DNA from: Laburnicola sp. R22_1 | Lineage: Eukaryota > Ascomycota > Dothideomycetes > Pleosporales > Didymosphaeriaceae | Length of the DNA: 64,000 bases | Direction of reading: 5' to 3' | NCBI GenBank assembly: GCA_014281115.1 | Contig: JACONQ010000002.1 | Span: 4,650,001-4,714,000, forward strand | In this document: one piece after another, positions 23,242 to 34,349 of the stretch | Layout: every line of letters starts with the position of its first letter | How positions within the stretch are numbered: position 1 is the first letter of the stretch | Notes under the pieces: model-generated | Told to the model about the DNA's origin: nothing | Databases searched by the model: none | The model's input: only the letters and a program-made list of their open reading frames with translations | Position numbers and translations under genes: made by a program

Positions 23242-25092
23242 ACGTGTTTATAAGCGTGCTGTTAGTATAAGTAAGCTGTTAACCCCACTAACTTTCCGTA
23301 ACGCGCGATAAGCAAACTATAATGCCTTAACTAACTATAACTCAATTGCCCTATAACAAAGGAGATATCTTCCTTGCTATCTCAGCTATTAATAAAAATC
23401 AGATTTAGAGCGAAAATCGCGCTGCCTTAACGTTTAACGTCCCTTGATCAACGCTGCGCGACCAACGCGTTGGAATTGCTGCGCGATGCGATTACTAGCC
23501 CAAATCAAAGAAGCTTACTAAGCTAGAAGAGGAGGTAATTGTTAAGCAAATACTTAACCTAGATTCGCGAGGCTTTGCGCCCACTCTAGGTGCTATATAA
23601 GATATGGCGAATAAGCTGCTTACTAAGCGCAGCGTAGGCTACATTAGCTAGTAGTGGCCTAGGAACTTTGTTAAGCGAATAGACAGCCTCACAACGCGAT
23701 TTAATCGACCCTACAATTGACAGCGAGCTCTCTATAAGGACCCGATAGTTATATAGGCCTAGTTTAAGCTAGTAGCACGTATAAAGACTACCTATGGTAT
23801 CTGCAATAAGGATACCTTTAACTTTAACAAGACTGGCTTTCTAATAGGTAAAATATCCTCCTAGCTAGTTGTTACTAGCTTAGAGAGGCGTGGCCAGCCA
23901 AAAGCGATTTAGCTAGGCAATTGTGAGTGGGTGACAGCGATCTATAGAATTAACACTGCTGGGTGGGCAATCTCGCCCTTTATTATCTTCGCTGACTAGT
24001 ACCACCTCTCTGCCTAGTACGAGGGCGACGATATACTAGGTGACTGGGCTATTAGTCTTAGCGATAATGGCTAGACTACGAACAAGCTTAGTGTTGCCTG
24101 GCTATAGCATTTTATTAAGCATATAGTAGAGCGTAGAGTGGGCGCGCGTTAGCTACTAATACTTAACAGCTATAAGAGTCACAACTCGCTTAAATTCTAG
24201 GAGATCTATAAGAAGAATAAGATCTACACTCTCTATATGCTGCTATATTTGTTACACCTTCTGTAACCACTTAATATTGGCTATTTCTCGCCGTTAAAGC
24301 GGACGTATGGGCGCTAGGTTAAGGGCCTAATACGCGACCACATTAACTATATTACTAAGCTTAAGTTTCTACTAGCCTTTTGCGCCGCCTACAACTAGTT
24401 AATTACAAAGGAGAATATCTGCGTAAGCTTTTAAGGCGCTGGGCTAGTCCCACACAATCTAGAGGCGGTGATATTAAAGCTTAATATGAAGCTTCGTACG
24501 CTGTTGCTAGCAGCCCTACTAGAGACCCTATAGGAGTCTGCAACACCAAGTAACGCGCGCGAGCTAGGCGCTTAGTTAACTCTAGTTTGTGAGCGGATTC
24601 AAAGGCATTAATAATCCTCTCCTATATTAGTTATCTAGTCGCTTGATTAGCTTATAAGAGGGGCTAAGAGAATGGCGTATTTAATAGTAATTATGCGCGA
24701 TAAGATAGCTAGTCTACAAAGGGCAAATAAGGCAGCTATAACGCGTAAATAGCATAAAAAGAAGCAGATCTAGAAGCAAGACACTCTATTAAAGGCAAAG
24801 GGAGAGGATATTATTGCTTAGAAGGCTGTTGAGCAGCAACTAGAGGGAGAAACGCGGTATAGCCAGGCGCGGTTAGGTGCGAGCCGGCAGGCTTCAGCGC
24901 GCTGTACGCGCTGTAGGAAGCCTGGGCACAACTTACCTACGTGCAAGAAGGCTTCTATAGATACTGCTTAATTTAGGAAAGCTATTATATTAATAGAATT
25001 TTGATGTGTTGTTAAACTACGTGGCTTTTTAAGTGTAGAAAGTTAGTAGGGTTAACGGCTCGCTTGTACTAACGGCACGCTTGTAAACACGT
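23242..25092 (+). mobile_element. pogo/Fot1-like transposon G
   Basis: Inverted repeats start ACGTGTTTATAAGCGTGC at 23242 and match the complement of 25038-25092 for about 55 bp; differences are C/T or G/A. TA duplications lie at 23240-23241 and 25093-25094. Length 1851 bp. Confidence 0.93.
23322..24971 (+). pseudogene. element G transposase with C-terminal CCHC knuckle
   Basis: ATG 23322 to TAA 24969-24971 is exactly 550 codons in one frame with about thirty internal stops, nearly all TAG/TAA at expected Gln or Trp codons. Order: psq-type HTH, CENP-B-like region (KLEEEVIVKQILNLDSRGFAP), DDE_1 core, and basic C-terminus. At all three catalytic positions the Asp reads Asn (FNFNKTGF, LILNSYKSH, PLNIGYF), consistent with G-to-A change. 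A perfect CX2CX4HX4C zinc knuckle lies at 24903-24944 (CTRCRKPGHNLPTC), 9 codons before the end. Inactive. Closest in layout to B and H in this window. Confidence 0.92.
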
Positions 25093-25189
25093 TAACTATA
25101 GTTTACTATACGCATAGCATATAAAGTCTATTTGTTATAATATTAGTAATATCTAGTATACTAAATTATTATCTTTAATATATAACTAC

Positions 25190-25408
25190 TATAAGGAAGT
25201 AATTAGGCTTAATTATTAAATAGATTAAATTGCTATAATAAAGATACTAGGTGCTGAATACCACCTATATAGTAGTAGCCCTAAGGGCGCGCTAGTACTA
25301 TCTAATTAGGACTAGCGCGCGGGGCTAGATTAATGTTAGACTGACTGGGTTAAATTAACGTTGGGCCGACTAGAGGTCTAATGGGCTGATGGGCGGCAAT
25401 CTCTAACA
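25190..25408 (-). repeat. 3' LTR of outer gypsy
   Basis: Similar over 219 bp to 38806-39024; nearly all differences are C/T or G/A. Preceded by ACTAC. Confidence 0.92.
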
Positions 25409-27749
25409 TTACTCTTCCCCCTAAAAGTCTTAGCTCTAGTAAGGCAGACTAAGAAAAATATACTAAAGGTGCTAACTATATAGTGTAATAAATATTATAA
25501 ACTATTGTAATTTATTATAAACTATTATAGACTATTTAGAACTATTTAAGACTATTATAATAGGTAAAATAATTATTAGATAACCTTCTCTAGTACGCGA
25601 GCTAATAAAGTAAGCGCCCCGCTGCTACGCGTTATAGTCGTTACGTTTAAATAGGATAACCTAGATGTCTCTATATAGGTGTAACCTAGAGAGAGACCTA
25701 TTACCCAAAAAGGTTATCTAAGAGATCTAATTAGCGGGCGCTTTACGTGCCCATTCTGGCAGCTTTAAAATATAAAATTATCTTAAGAGGTACCTTAATC
25801 CTACGCGTGTACGTATATAGGGGTGATAAGCTTAGGGTTCTCTACTCTATTGTCTTTTAGGTATATGACTATTAGGTTCTTATATAATGCTAGGTTCTTA
25901 TACAGCGTGTATGGGTCCGACTTCGCGGTATTATCCTTGTGGTAATCTTCTATCGCCTTCTTACAACCTAATATATCTGTGTAGAGTTACTACTCAGGAT
26001 TAGCATTTTACTTTGGGGAGTTCTTATACCTAACTTTGTATATAAGTAACCTCTTAACACTTATTAAGAGGTCTTTACACTAATAGTTAACTTTGCTATC
26101 TATAACTATATTAATATAGTAGTTTTATAGCCCCTCTAGCGGCTAGATAGGTGTATTAGCGGCGACTATACTCTTATTATTAGGAAGGTGGAGTGTATTT
26201 GGTGCGTTATATAGCAGCCAGGTGTAAAACTAAGGATGGATGTTGTAGTAGCTAGTTAGTAGCTTAAGGCGGTAAGTATACTTATTATAAACCTTAGCGA
26301 TTAGGAAAGGTTCTAGGTTCTTAATGTCTAGCCCTTTGTTTAGTTATAAGGATAGAATATTCTAGGCGTCTAAGTAAACTAGGTCCCTAACATTATACGC
26401 TAGTGTAAGTTAACGTCTCTTATTTATATAAAATTCTATCTTAGACTAGACCTAGGCTAAGTTCTTATTTATAAAGTGTATAACGTCCTTAATGTGTTAA
26501 ACTATACGCTAGACATTCTTATGCTGTAACTTCTTATAGCGGTCTATTATAGTAACTAGGATAATAGGGTTAAAGCCTTGTTGCGGTAAGTAACCCTTAG
26601 TGGTAAGTAAGGGTGCGATGCTAGTAGACACGTTTTCCTTATAGTTTGTGGCTAGCTAGGCGATAGGCAACTAGTTAATCTAGTTGTTTTATGTGTAGTT
26701 AATATAATAACGCAAATACGCTTTTAAGATAGTATTTATAACTTTAATTTAACTATTGTCTTCTAGGTAAAAAGTAGTAGTAAGTGTAGGTTGTATACCC
26801 ACGCTCTTGCATAGCTCTTACTAGAAGTAGGACGTAAATTAGGCGCCATAGTTAGAGATAATAGTATTTGGGAATTCTTTCTTACGCTAGACGTATTTAA
26901 TAAAAGCTCTAATAATAATCTTAATATCTAGTAATAGTAACGGGATATACTTATAATGCTTTAAGAGATAGTTAAAAACTACTATAATATGGCAATAGGT
27001 AACTCTACTACGTGTATAGTCTGGCAGTAGCGTAATAAAGTTAATAGGGATGTTCTTCTAGAATTACTTAGGTACTAGTAGTGGGCGCAAGAGACTTTGC
27101 TTCTATTTCTTAAAAGGCTTTAAGTAGTAATAGGTAACGCAGTTGCGTGTATAATAAGCTACTGTGTCTATTATACTAGGCTAGTAATAGTATTAACTAA
27201 CCTTATAATATATTTCTCTTTTGCCTGCGTGTTTTACTCTAGAAGGCTTATAACATAATTTTATAATATCTATATAGAGGGCGTTGTTAAAAGGAATAAA
27301 AATACGCTCCTAAAAATACACTAAACTGTTAGTAATATTATAGTCTTACAACTCTACTTTTATATTATATTTATATATTACTACTATTAGGAAGTGTTGT
27401 ATACCTTATTATTTTACTATAATAATCTATTATAAAATAGGATCTTTAGTAGTTGCCTATTTTAACTAGTCTATTATACTAGTGCAATTTTATATAGAAG
27501 GATTCTTATCTAGCAGCTTTGCCTATTCTAGCAAAGCTATCTTACAACTCTCTAGAGGGCTATTATTAACTATCCTGTCTCTAATAGATTTCTTCTCACT
27601 AATATAGTATAACTTTGCAGTAAGACTAACTACTAATTTCTTTATTCCTACTAGTATCTATGTAAGAAAAACTACGTGCACTACTTTCTTAGTAGGACGC
27701 TTAGTATGGATTGTAACTATTCTTAGAATAGGTTTGTAGGTAACTACTA
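25409..27749 (-). pseudogene. outer gypsy pol 3' part (integrase)
   Basis: Minus-strand reading gives an integrase zinc-finger end (TRNCVTYY, about 27.1 kb), then a core with PINFITLLPDYTRSRV, a long ALLEAIIR-like stretch, NTIISNYGA (Asp and Arg of the SDRGAQF block mutated) and a following VGIQPTLTTTF block near 26.8 kb. Sequence down to 25.4 kb should be the pol C-terminus and pre-LTR region. Riddled with stops. The inner element is inserted at 27754/27755. Confidence 0.78.
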
Positions 27750-27754
27750 GTAGG

Positions 27755-27970
27755 TGTGACGGCTGCGGTGCACAGAGAGCTGGCCGCAAGTCACATGACG
27801 ACAAGGCAGCCTCGCGAGGCGCTAGCCTTTACGGGACTAGCGCCCCACCGTCGCCTCTTTACGCCTGCGCGTCTTGTATCTACCTTTCTACCTTATCCTA
27901 GTGTAGCTAAAATAGAGCCAACCTATCCCATCAACACTTTATAATGCGGAAGCCCGAGCCCGTCCTCACA
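27755..27970 (+). repeat. 5' LTR of inner gypsy
   Basis: TGTGACGGCT..CCGTCCTCACA. Differs from the 3' LTR at 7 of 216 positions, all transitions. Confidence 0.96.
27895..27905 (+). promoter_or_regulatory. probable transcript 5' end (self-primer segment)
   Basis: ATCCTAGTGTA inside the 5' LTR is exactly complementary to 11 bases at 27972-27982, right after the LTR. In the Tf1/sushi type of self-priming the first bases of the transcript pair with the primer binding site, so transcription may start here. Confidence 0.6.
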
Positions 27971-27982
27971 TTACACTAGGAT
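27971..27982 (+). other. primer binding site, self-priming type
   Basis: TTACACTAGGAT immediately follows the 5' LTR. It has no TGG start as for a tRNA primer, but pairs with 27895-27905 of the LTR. Confidence 0.65.
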
Positions 27983-28205
27983 CTCACTTACTTGGCTGGC
28001 AATGGCGACATAATATCTAGTTAAACTGATCGATCTACCTGCGTGTACGACTTGACGACGACCAACCTTAAGCAGTACAGTACGACTACGCTAAGCCGTT
28101 AGTTCGTTAGAAGTACAGTTGCTCACCCGAGTCCTAATACCACCAAGCGCGGCTTGAAGGGAGTTGACAGACGGTTCGAAGATAGCACGCCGCAGCCAGC
28201 TAGGA

Positions 28206-30020
28206 GAGCTGATTAGCCTGCCGCCCTTGCTTGACGAATAAGCGCTTAAAAAGTACCAGATCTATAAGCCCTACGCAGTAGGCCAGAAGAGAGTTAATAA
28301 CGCACCCCTGCCGCGAAGACGCGAAGAGAGCCACAGTGGCCCTGCCTCTAAGAGAGAGGACACAAAAAACAACCCCCCAAATCAACTATTAAGAGCACCG
28401 CCCGCTCACCCTCTCCCTGCGAGAGAACCAACTACTGCTGCTTTACCTGCAGCACTGACTAGAGCTACCCTACCAGCAGCACCTACAAAAGGGATATGGG
28501 AAAGCTCTCTAGGCTCGAGCTGAGGGTGGATCCTAAGGCAATCGCGACTAAGGAGGACCACACACCTCCTATCCAAGCTCTTAGGTGCCAAGCAGCCTAC
28601 TATATCGACAATGAGCTCAAAGAGGACCAAGCGATCAAGCAGAGCCGCATTAAGGCACGGTATAAGAAGAGACCATTTACAATGCGCATGGGGCACACTG
28701 TCTAGGGAACTATAGAGTACGAACCGCAGGAGATTGAGGTTACCCTCCCCTAGCTCATGACGCTGGAACAGCCAGTAGTGGCCCGCAAGCTAGAACTCAG
28801 CCATCTTAAGGCCCTAGCGTACTGAGACCACGCAGACACGCTAGGCAAAGCGCTTAATACAGCTGAAGCCAAGCTGGTAGAGGCCAAGGACGAGCTTGCC
28901 GAGCTACGCCAGCTGCTTAACGACACGCTCAAGCAAGTAGCAGATAAGGACAAGTTAATTAAATTGCTTAGAGGCCAGGTAAAGGTTGCGAGCTAGCATA
29001 GTAAATCCTTCCTCTCTAAGAAGGCTAGCGGAGTCTTAGCCTCGTCACTAGCTGCGCACTCAAAGACGCTGCGCTTCACAGCCCTACTATAGACGCCAAT
29101 ACGCCCTAGGCTACCTGGATTAGACGACGGAGCCGATACGCTGCCACAGCAGTTAACATACACGCTAGCAACTCTACTTGCCTCGCAACTAGCGATTAAC
29201 TACAGCAGGAGCCACTTAGCCTGTTTTTCTAACCCGCCAATGCTTAAGGACAGCAAAGAGGTCACCTTCAAGCAATGGAGAGACGGCCTAGAGGACAAAC
29301 TGCGCGCTAACCAAGACTGGTTCGAAGGTGTCGACGAGCAGGCAACTCAGAACAACATTGTCTCGTACATGCGCACGCGTACCAACGGTTCGGCAAATCA
29401 ATACCTGTCCACCCTCATACGTACGATCCGAGCAAGCGATCAGCCGGTCGACTACCTCTATCTTGTGGGCCGCCTAGAGAAGACATACGGGGACCCTCAC
29501 AAGAAGCTTAACGCCTAACGTGCCTTCCAAGAGCTCCGCCTGCGAGACCCAGCCAACTTCGCTACCTTCCAGGGCGACTTCTTTCGTCTCGCACAGGAAC
29601 GTGGCCTACCAGCGGACTAGTGGGTAGAGGAGTTCCACGAGAAGTTACCGGACGCCCTACGCACGCAGATGGGTGTCTTTCGCTAACAGCATAGCGAGGA
29701 GTACGATGTCTACGTCGACCTCGCCTAAGACCTCACTAGGGAGCTCGCTATTAGCAACGCTAGGAGAGCGTTAGCCCAAGCTGAGAAAACCAAACGGCAC
29801 AACTGCGAGCGACCCACTCCTACAGCACCGCCTAGAGCCGCCACTATCCAGGCGTTAGCAGATCAGCCTACCTGTTTCCATTGTTACAAGGTTGGTCACC
29901 TCGCCCGCAATTGTACGGACAAGCCTGTCGACTAGAAGGCTATTAAGCTGCTAGCTAACACTAACAACGAGGCATTCTATAACGCAGCAGACGGATCCTC
30001 TAACAGCGACTCGGAAAAAG
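28206..30020 (+). pseudogene. inner gypsy gag
   Basis: From about 28496 the frame reads MGKLSRLELRVDPKAIATKE, a helical, coiled-coil-like stretch (LVEAKDELAELRQLL, about 28880), then a capsid-like region (VTFKQWRDGLEDKLRAN, about 29260; LYLVGRLEKTYGDPHKK, about 29460), and a CX2CX4HX4C zinc knuckle CFHCYKVGHLARNC at 29873-29914. A Pro-rich leader at 28206-28490 is in a different frame and may be the true N-terminus after an indel. Several TAG/TAA/TGA stops of the RIP type. Packaging protein of the element; inactive here. Confidence 0.85.
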
Positions 30021-33000
30021 TATCGCTCTAGGGGAAGTCTCCTCCCTAGAGCAACCTACAGGAGCCCTTAGCATATAGGATTAGCTATTTAGTGGAAGTT
30101 AGTTCATTCTACTATGCCGCATCTCTATAGGCGGGCTAGTAATTAAGCTAAACGCGCTTATCAACACTGGAGCCGGCAGCTACGCCCTAGTCCACCTCAA
30201 GCATCTACGTACGATTAAGAAAGGACTTAAGGCCCCAATCCACCGCATGGAAGCAATACCCTTGGCAGGCTATAATAGTTAACCAAATGGTTAGGTAGAC
30301 GAGTATATCCAAGCTAACCTAGTGATCGACAACCACCGCCTCTCTACCTACTTTATCTTTTGTAATACTAGTTGCCACAACCTTATAGTCGGCCGCAAGC
30401 TCCTAGAGGATGCTGACGTCTGGATTAACTGCAAGCAGAAGAAGCTCTAGTGGCCAGATGGCGCACAGGTTGACTGCAAGCGTGATATCGTTATCCCTAC
30501 GCAAGGCGTGCCCTTAAAGATCAACCCCTCGCACCAAGCCGATGCCGACCAACGCGACAAGCAGATAGACGTAGCTATTGTACAGCGCGCTCGTAAGCTA
30601 CCTCTACGCTTAACCCAGCGCGCTACCCTGCGGGAGAACCTTGGAAAGATGGAAGAGCAACTCCACCCGCGACAGACGCCAGAACCGGCTAAGCGACAAC
30701 CTCGTCCCCAGCCTGTCTCGCGCGAAGACCTCGCCAAGGTAGGCCTTGAGATCAATACAATTGGAGCTGCTGCCTTTATAATGCACGCACGACAAAAGGA
30801 CACTGTGCTAGGCCATATTAGCGTCTACGAAGTAAACCAGCTCATCTAGGATCGCAAGGACGCTCTGCCAAACCTACCTGATCAAGAAGAGGAGCTCCGC
30901 TAACTAATCGCAGAGAAGTTGCCCTTCCTAGGTTACGCTGGCGCGACCCTAGCCCACTTCTTAAAAAAGGACTTAGACAAGCTGCCACCGCACCGCGATG
31001 GCGTTGACCATAACATTAAGCTGACCTCTAAGAATACGTTGACGTTGAGCCCGCTGTATAGCATGTCTCTTGAGCAGCTAGAGCTCGTGAAATTGTACCT
31101 TGAGGACCACCTGCGACGAGGCTTCATCGCGCACAGTAACGCCTCGTACGCCTCGCCTGTCCTATTCGCTAAGAAGCCTGGAGGGGGGTGGCGCTTCTGC
31201 GTTGACTACCGCAAGCTTAACGCAATCACGAAGAAAGACGCCTACCCTATCCCGCTAATCTAAGAGACCCTAACTAGGCTCGCGCGCGCTAAGGTATTCA
31301 CTAAGCTCGATATGCGACAGGCCTTCTACCGCATCCGCCTTAACAAGGAGGTCAAGGATCTAACTACTTTCTACACACAATACGGCAACTACAAGTACTA
31401 TGTGCTGCCCTTTAGCCTCTGCAATAGCCCCGCGACCTTTTAACAGTATATTAACAAGGTCTTGCATGGCCTATTTAACAACTTCTGCACAGCATATCTG
31501 GACAATATCCTCATATATTCAGAAGACCCACTAGAGCACAAGGAGCACGTCGCTTAGGTACTTAAGCGTCTCCACAACGCCGGCCTACAAGCAGACATTA
31601 AGAAGAGCGAATTCGCCGTGACAAAGACAAAGTTTTGTCTTATTATTAGCACAGAGGGTATACAGAAGGACCCTGAGAAGGTCACCACTATACAAGACTG
31701 GCCAGTCCCTATGTTAGTTAAAAGCCTACAGTCCTTCCTAGGGTTCTGCAACTTCTATCGAGCCTTCCTTAAGGACTATGGGCGCATTATCCAGCTGCTC
31801 ACTAAGCTGCTCAAGAAGGGCGCATGGCACGCCTTTGGCGGGCGCAAGCTGGCAGCCTTCCAGCAAGCTAAGGATCTCATGCTGTCAGACAATATTCTGG
31901 CCCACTACTCGCCCTACCGCCAGACGCGCATAGAGACAGATGCGAGCGACGGAGTTATAGCTAGCGTACTCTCCCAGCTACAGGATAACAGCCTATAGCG
32001 ACTAGTAGCTTTCTATTTAAAGACTATAAGCGGACTATAGATAAACTACAACATCCACAACAAAGAGATGCTAGCAGTTATCTACAGCCTTAAGGAGTAG
32101 AGATCTCAGCTTATTAGCCTCTAGACGCCTTAGCCATTTAGCGCCCTCACTAACCACTAAGCACTTAAGTATTTCTTAACTAAGTAAGAGCTCACTCTAC
32201 AGCAAATGCGCTAGGCTATAACAGTAGCTGACTTTAACATAACCCTCTTCTACCGCCCTGGAACCGCCAACGTTGTAGCCGACGCGCTGTCGCGCAAGCA
32301 AGAGGAACTTAAGACTTAGAAGAATAAGGACTAAGCCACTCGAACGCGAGCCTTCCTATAAGCTAAGCAGCTCGATATTAGTATAATTTAGGCCACTAAC
32401 AATTATCTAGCCTCGCTTGCTACACAAGGCCTAGAGAGCTGTATTAAGGTCGCGGCCTCAGACACCTTTATGAGCTCACCCCCACTTAATGACCCGCACG
32501 CCGTTATTAACTGAGCCCTTAAGGCTAACCAAAGCCATGGTAGCATACAAGCTCTGCGAGAGAAAGCGTTAGCTAGCAGCGCCACCTGGCAGCTAAACAA
32601 GCAAGGACTACTCCTGCACCAAGGCCAACTAGTCGTCCCTGCTGTTCACTTCCTCCGCACGCACTTGATCCGAACAGTCCATGCAGCACAGACTACTGCT
32701 TACCTAGGCAAGAGAAAGACTGTAAAGCTACTGCAGGATCGCTACTATTAGCTAGGCATAGAGAAAGACGTCAATACGTACGTCGCCGCCTGCAAGGCTT
32801 GCTAATGGAGCCATGTCCCTCGCAATCGAACTCTAGGACTGCTCAAGTCGCTGCTAATACCTAATCGAGCATGGCAGGACGTCTTAATAGACTTTAAGTC
32901 CTTCCTAGCCAACAAGAAGGGGTACGACTGTGCCTTTGTTGTGGTAGACCGCCTAAGTAAGCGTTGCTTCTCGCTACCCTGCCACAAGACTACTACTGCT

Positions 33001-34128
33001 AAGCAAGCTGCCGATATATACTACCGCTACATCTAGCGTGTCTATGGCCCTCCAAGGTCCATCGTCTGTGACCAAGGCCCCCAATTCGTCTCCGCATTTA
33101 TAAACAAGCTATGCCGCCTTATAGGTGTTAAGCAGAAGCTGTTAACAGCCTACCACCCCTAAACTAACAGCAACACAGAGATTGTGAACTAGTACCTCAA
33201 CCAGCGCCTACAGCCCTTTATCAACTACTATTAGGATAACTGGTCAGATCTGTTGCCATGTATGGACTGGGCACAGGCTATTCTGCCGCACGAGACCACT
33301 GGCCTGTCACTATTTGAGATCGAGTTTGGTCACCAACCTGTCCACCACTGGGATTGGAAGGAACGTACAAGGACATCCCCATCTGCCCGCGAGCACATGT
33401 CCTGTGAGGAGGCGCAGAACTACGCAAAGGCCCGACATAACGCTGTAAAGCTAGCAACAGAGATAGCTTAGAGAGGGATTGCTTAGGCGCAGCAGCGGCA
33501 AGCGCGGCAAGCAAACAAGAAGCGCTGTGAGCCTAATTTTACAATAGGAGACCAAGTCTATGTTACGCCTAAGGGCTTCACAACTGGCCAACCTAGCTCA
33601 AAGCTCGACTAGCAGATGTACGGCCCCTACCCTATTATTAAGATAAGGGGTCATTCCTATCGCCTCAAGCTACCGCCATACATGCGCATGCATGACGTCT
33701 TCCACGCAGACTGTCTATGGAAAGCCGCCTTAGACTCACTACTAGGCCAGATTGAACCTAAGGAGGAACTAATTGAGGTTGACGGCAACCCTAAGTGGCT
33801 GGTAGAGGAGATACTTAACAGCCGCATCTATCAAGGGCGTCTGCAGTACAGAGCTTCCTGGACCGCTTATAACCCAGACCCAACATGGTACAACGCCTAA
33901 GGCTTCGCAGGGGCGCCCCATAAAGTTAGGGACTACCACCAAGCCTACCTAGAGCGACCTGGTCCTCCAGCACGGTTAGAAGCATAGCTGCGAGCATATA
34001 AGGACGGGCAGTACGTACAAGTAACGGACGAGGACAACAAGGCAGCAAGTAAGGGGCTGGGACAGAGAACACGGACGAGGAAGTAGCTATACAAGACTTA
34101 AGGACGAGCCTCTCTTAGAGGGGGGTAA
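30011..34128 (+). pseudogene. inner gypsy pol (protease, RT, RNase H, integrase, chromodomain)
   Basis: One frame, offset -1 from gag, without indels but with some thirty TAG/TAA/TGA codons. Protease: LINTGAG near 30148 (catalytic Asp reads Asn). RT: FCVDYRKLNAITKKDAYPIP near 31195, and AYLDNILIYS at 31492-31521 (YLDD box with the second Asp as Asn). RNase H: ETDASDGV near 31930 and ADALSRKQEE near 32280. Integrase: zinc-finger Cys pair CKAC near 32790, core VLIDFKSF near 32880, CDQGPQF near 33070. C-terminal chromodomain: KWLVEEILNSRIYQGRLQYR near 33800-33860, so a chromovirus. Ends at TAA 34126-34128 or slightly earlier. Inactive. Confidence 0.93.
34117..34128 (+). other. polypurine tract of inner gypsy
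   Basis: AGAGGGGGGTAA directly before the 3' LTR, the usual plus-strand primer position. Confidence 0.75.
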
Positions 34129-34344
34129 TATGACAGCTGCGGTGCACAGAGAGCTGGCCGCAAGTCACATAACAACAAGGCAGCCTCGCGAGGCGCTAGC
34201 CTTTACGGGACTAGCACCCCACCGTCGCCTCTTTACGCCTGCGCGTCTTGTATCTACCTTTCTACCTTATCCTAGTGTAGCTAAAATAGAGCCAACCTAT
34301 CCCATCAACACTCTACAATGCGGAAGCCCGAGCCCGTCCTCACA
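34129..34344 (+). repeat. 3' LTR of inner gypsy
   Basis: Starts TATGACAGCT (TG mutated to TA) and ends CCGTCCTCACA, followed by GTAGG. Confidence 0.96.
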
Positions 34345-34349
34345 GTAGG

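Larger units (their letters stand above)
27755..34344 (+). mobile_element. Chromodomain Ty3/gypsy retrotransposon nested in the outer gypsy
   Basis: 216-bp LTRs at 27755-27970 and 34129-34344 (TG..CA; the second begins TA) with the perfect 5-bp duplication GTAGG (27750-27754, 34345-34349). Total 6590 bp. Gag with zinc knuckle, then protease, RT, RNase H, integrase and chromodomain. A purine tract (34117-34125) precedes the 3' LTR. The primer site looks self-primed. Moderately RIPed and much GC-richer than its host. Confidence 0.96.

Noticed and set aside
27756..27944. 62-codon frame repeated at 34130
   Set aside because: Lies wholly in the LTR; both copies are the same LTR sequence.
28406..28696. 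96-codon minus-strand frame
   Set aside because: Antisense shadow of the gypsy gag region.
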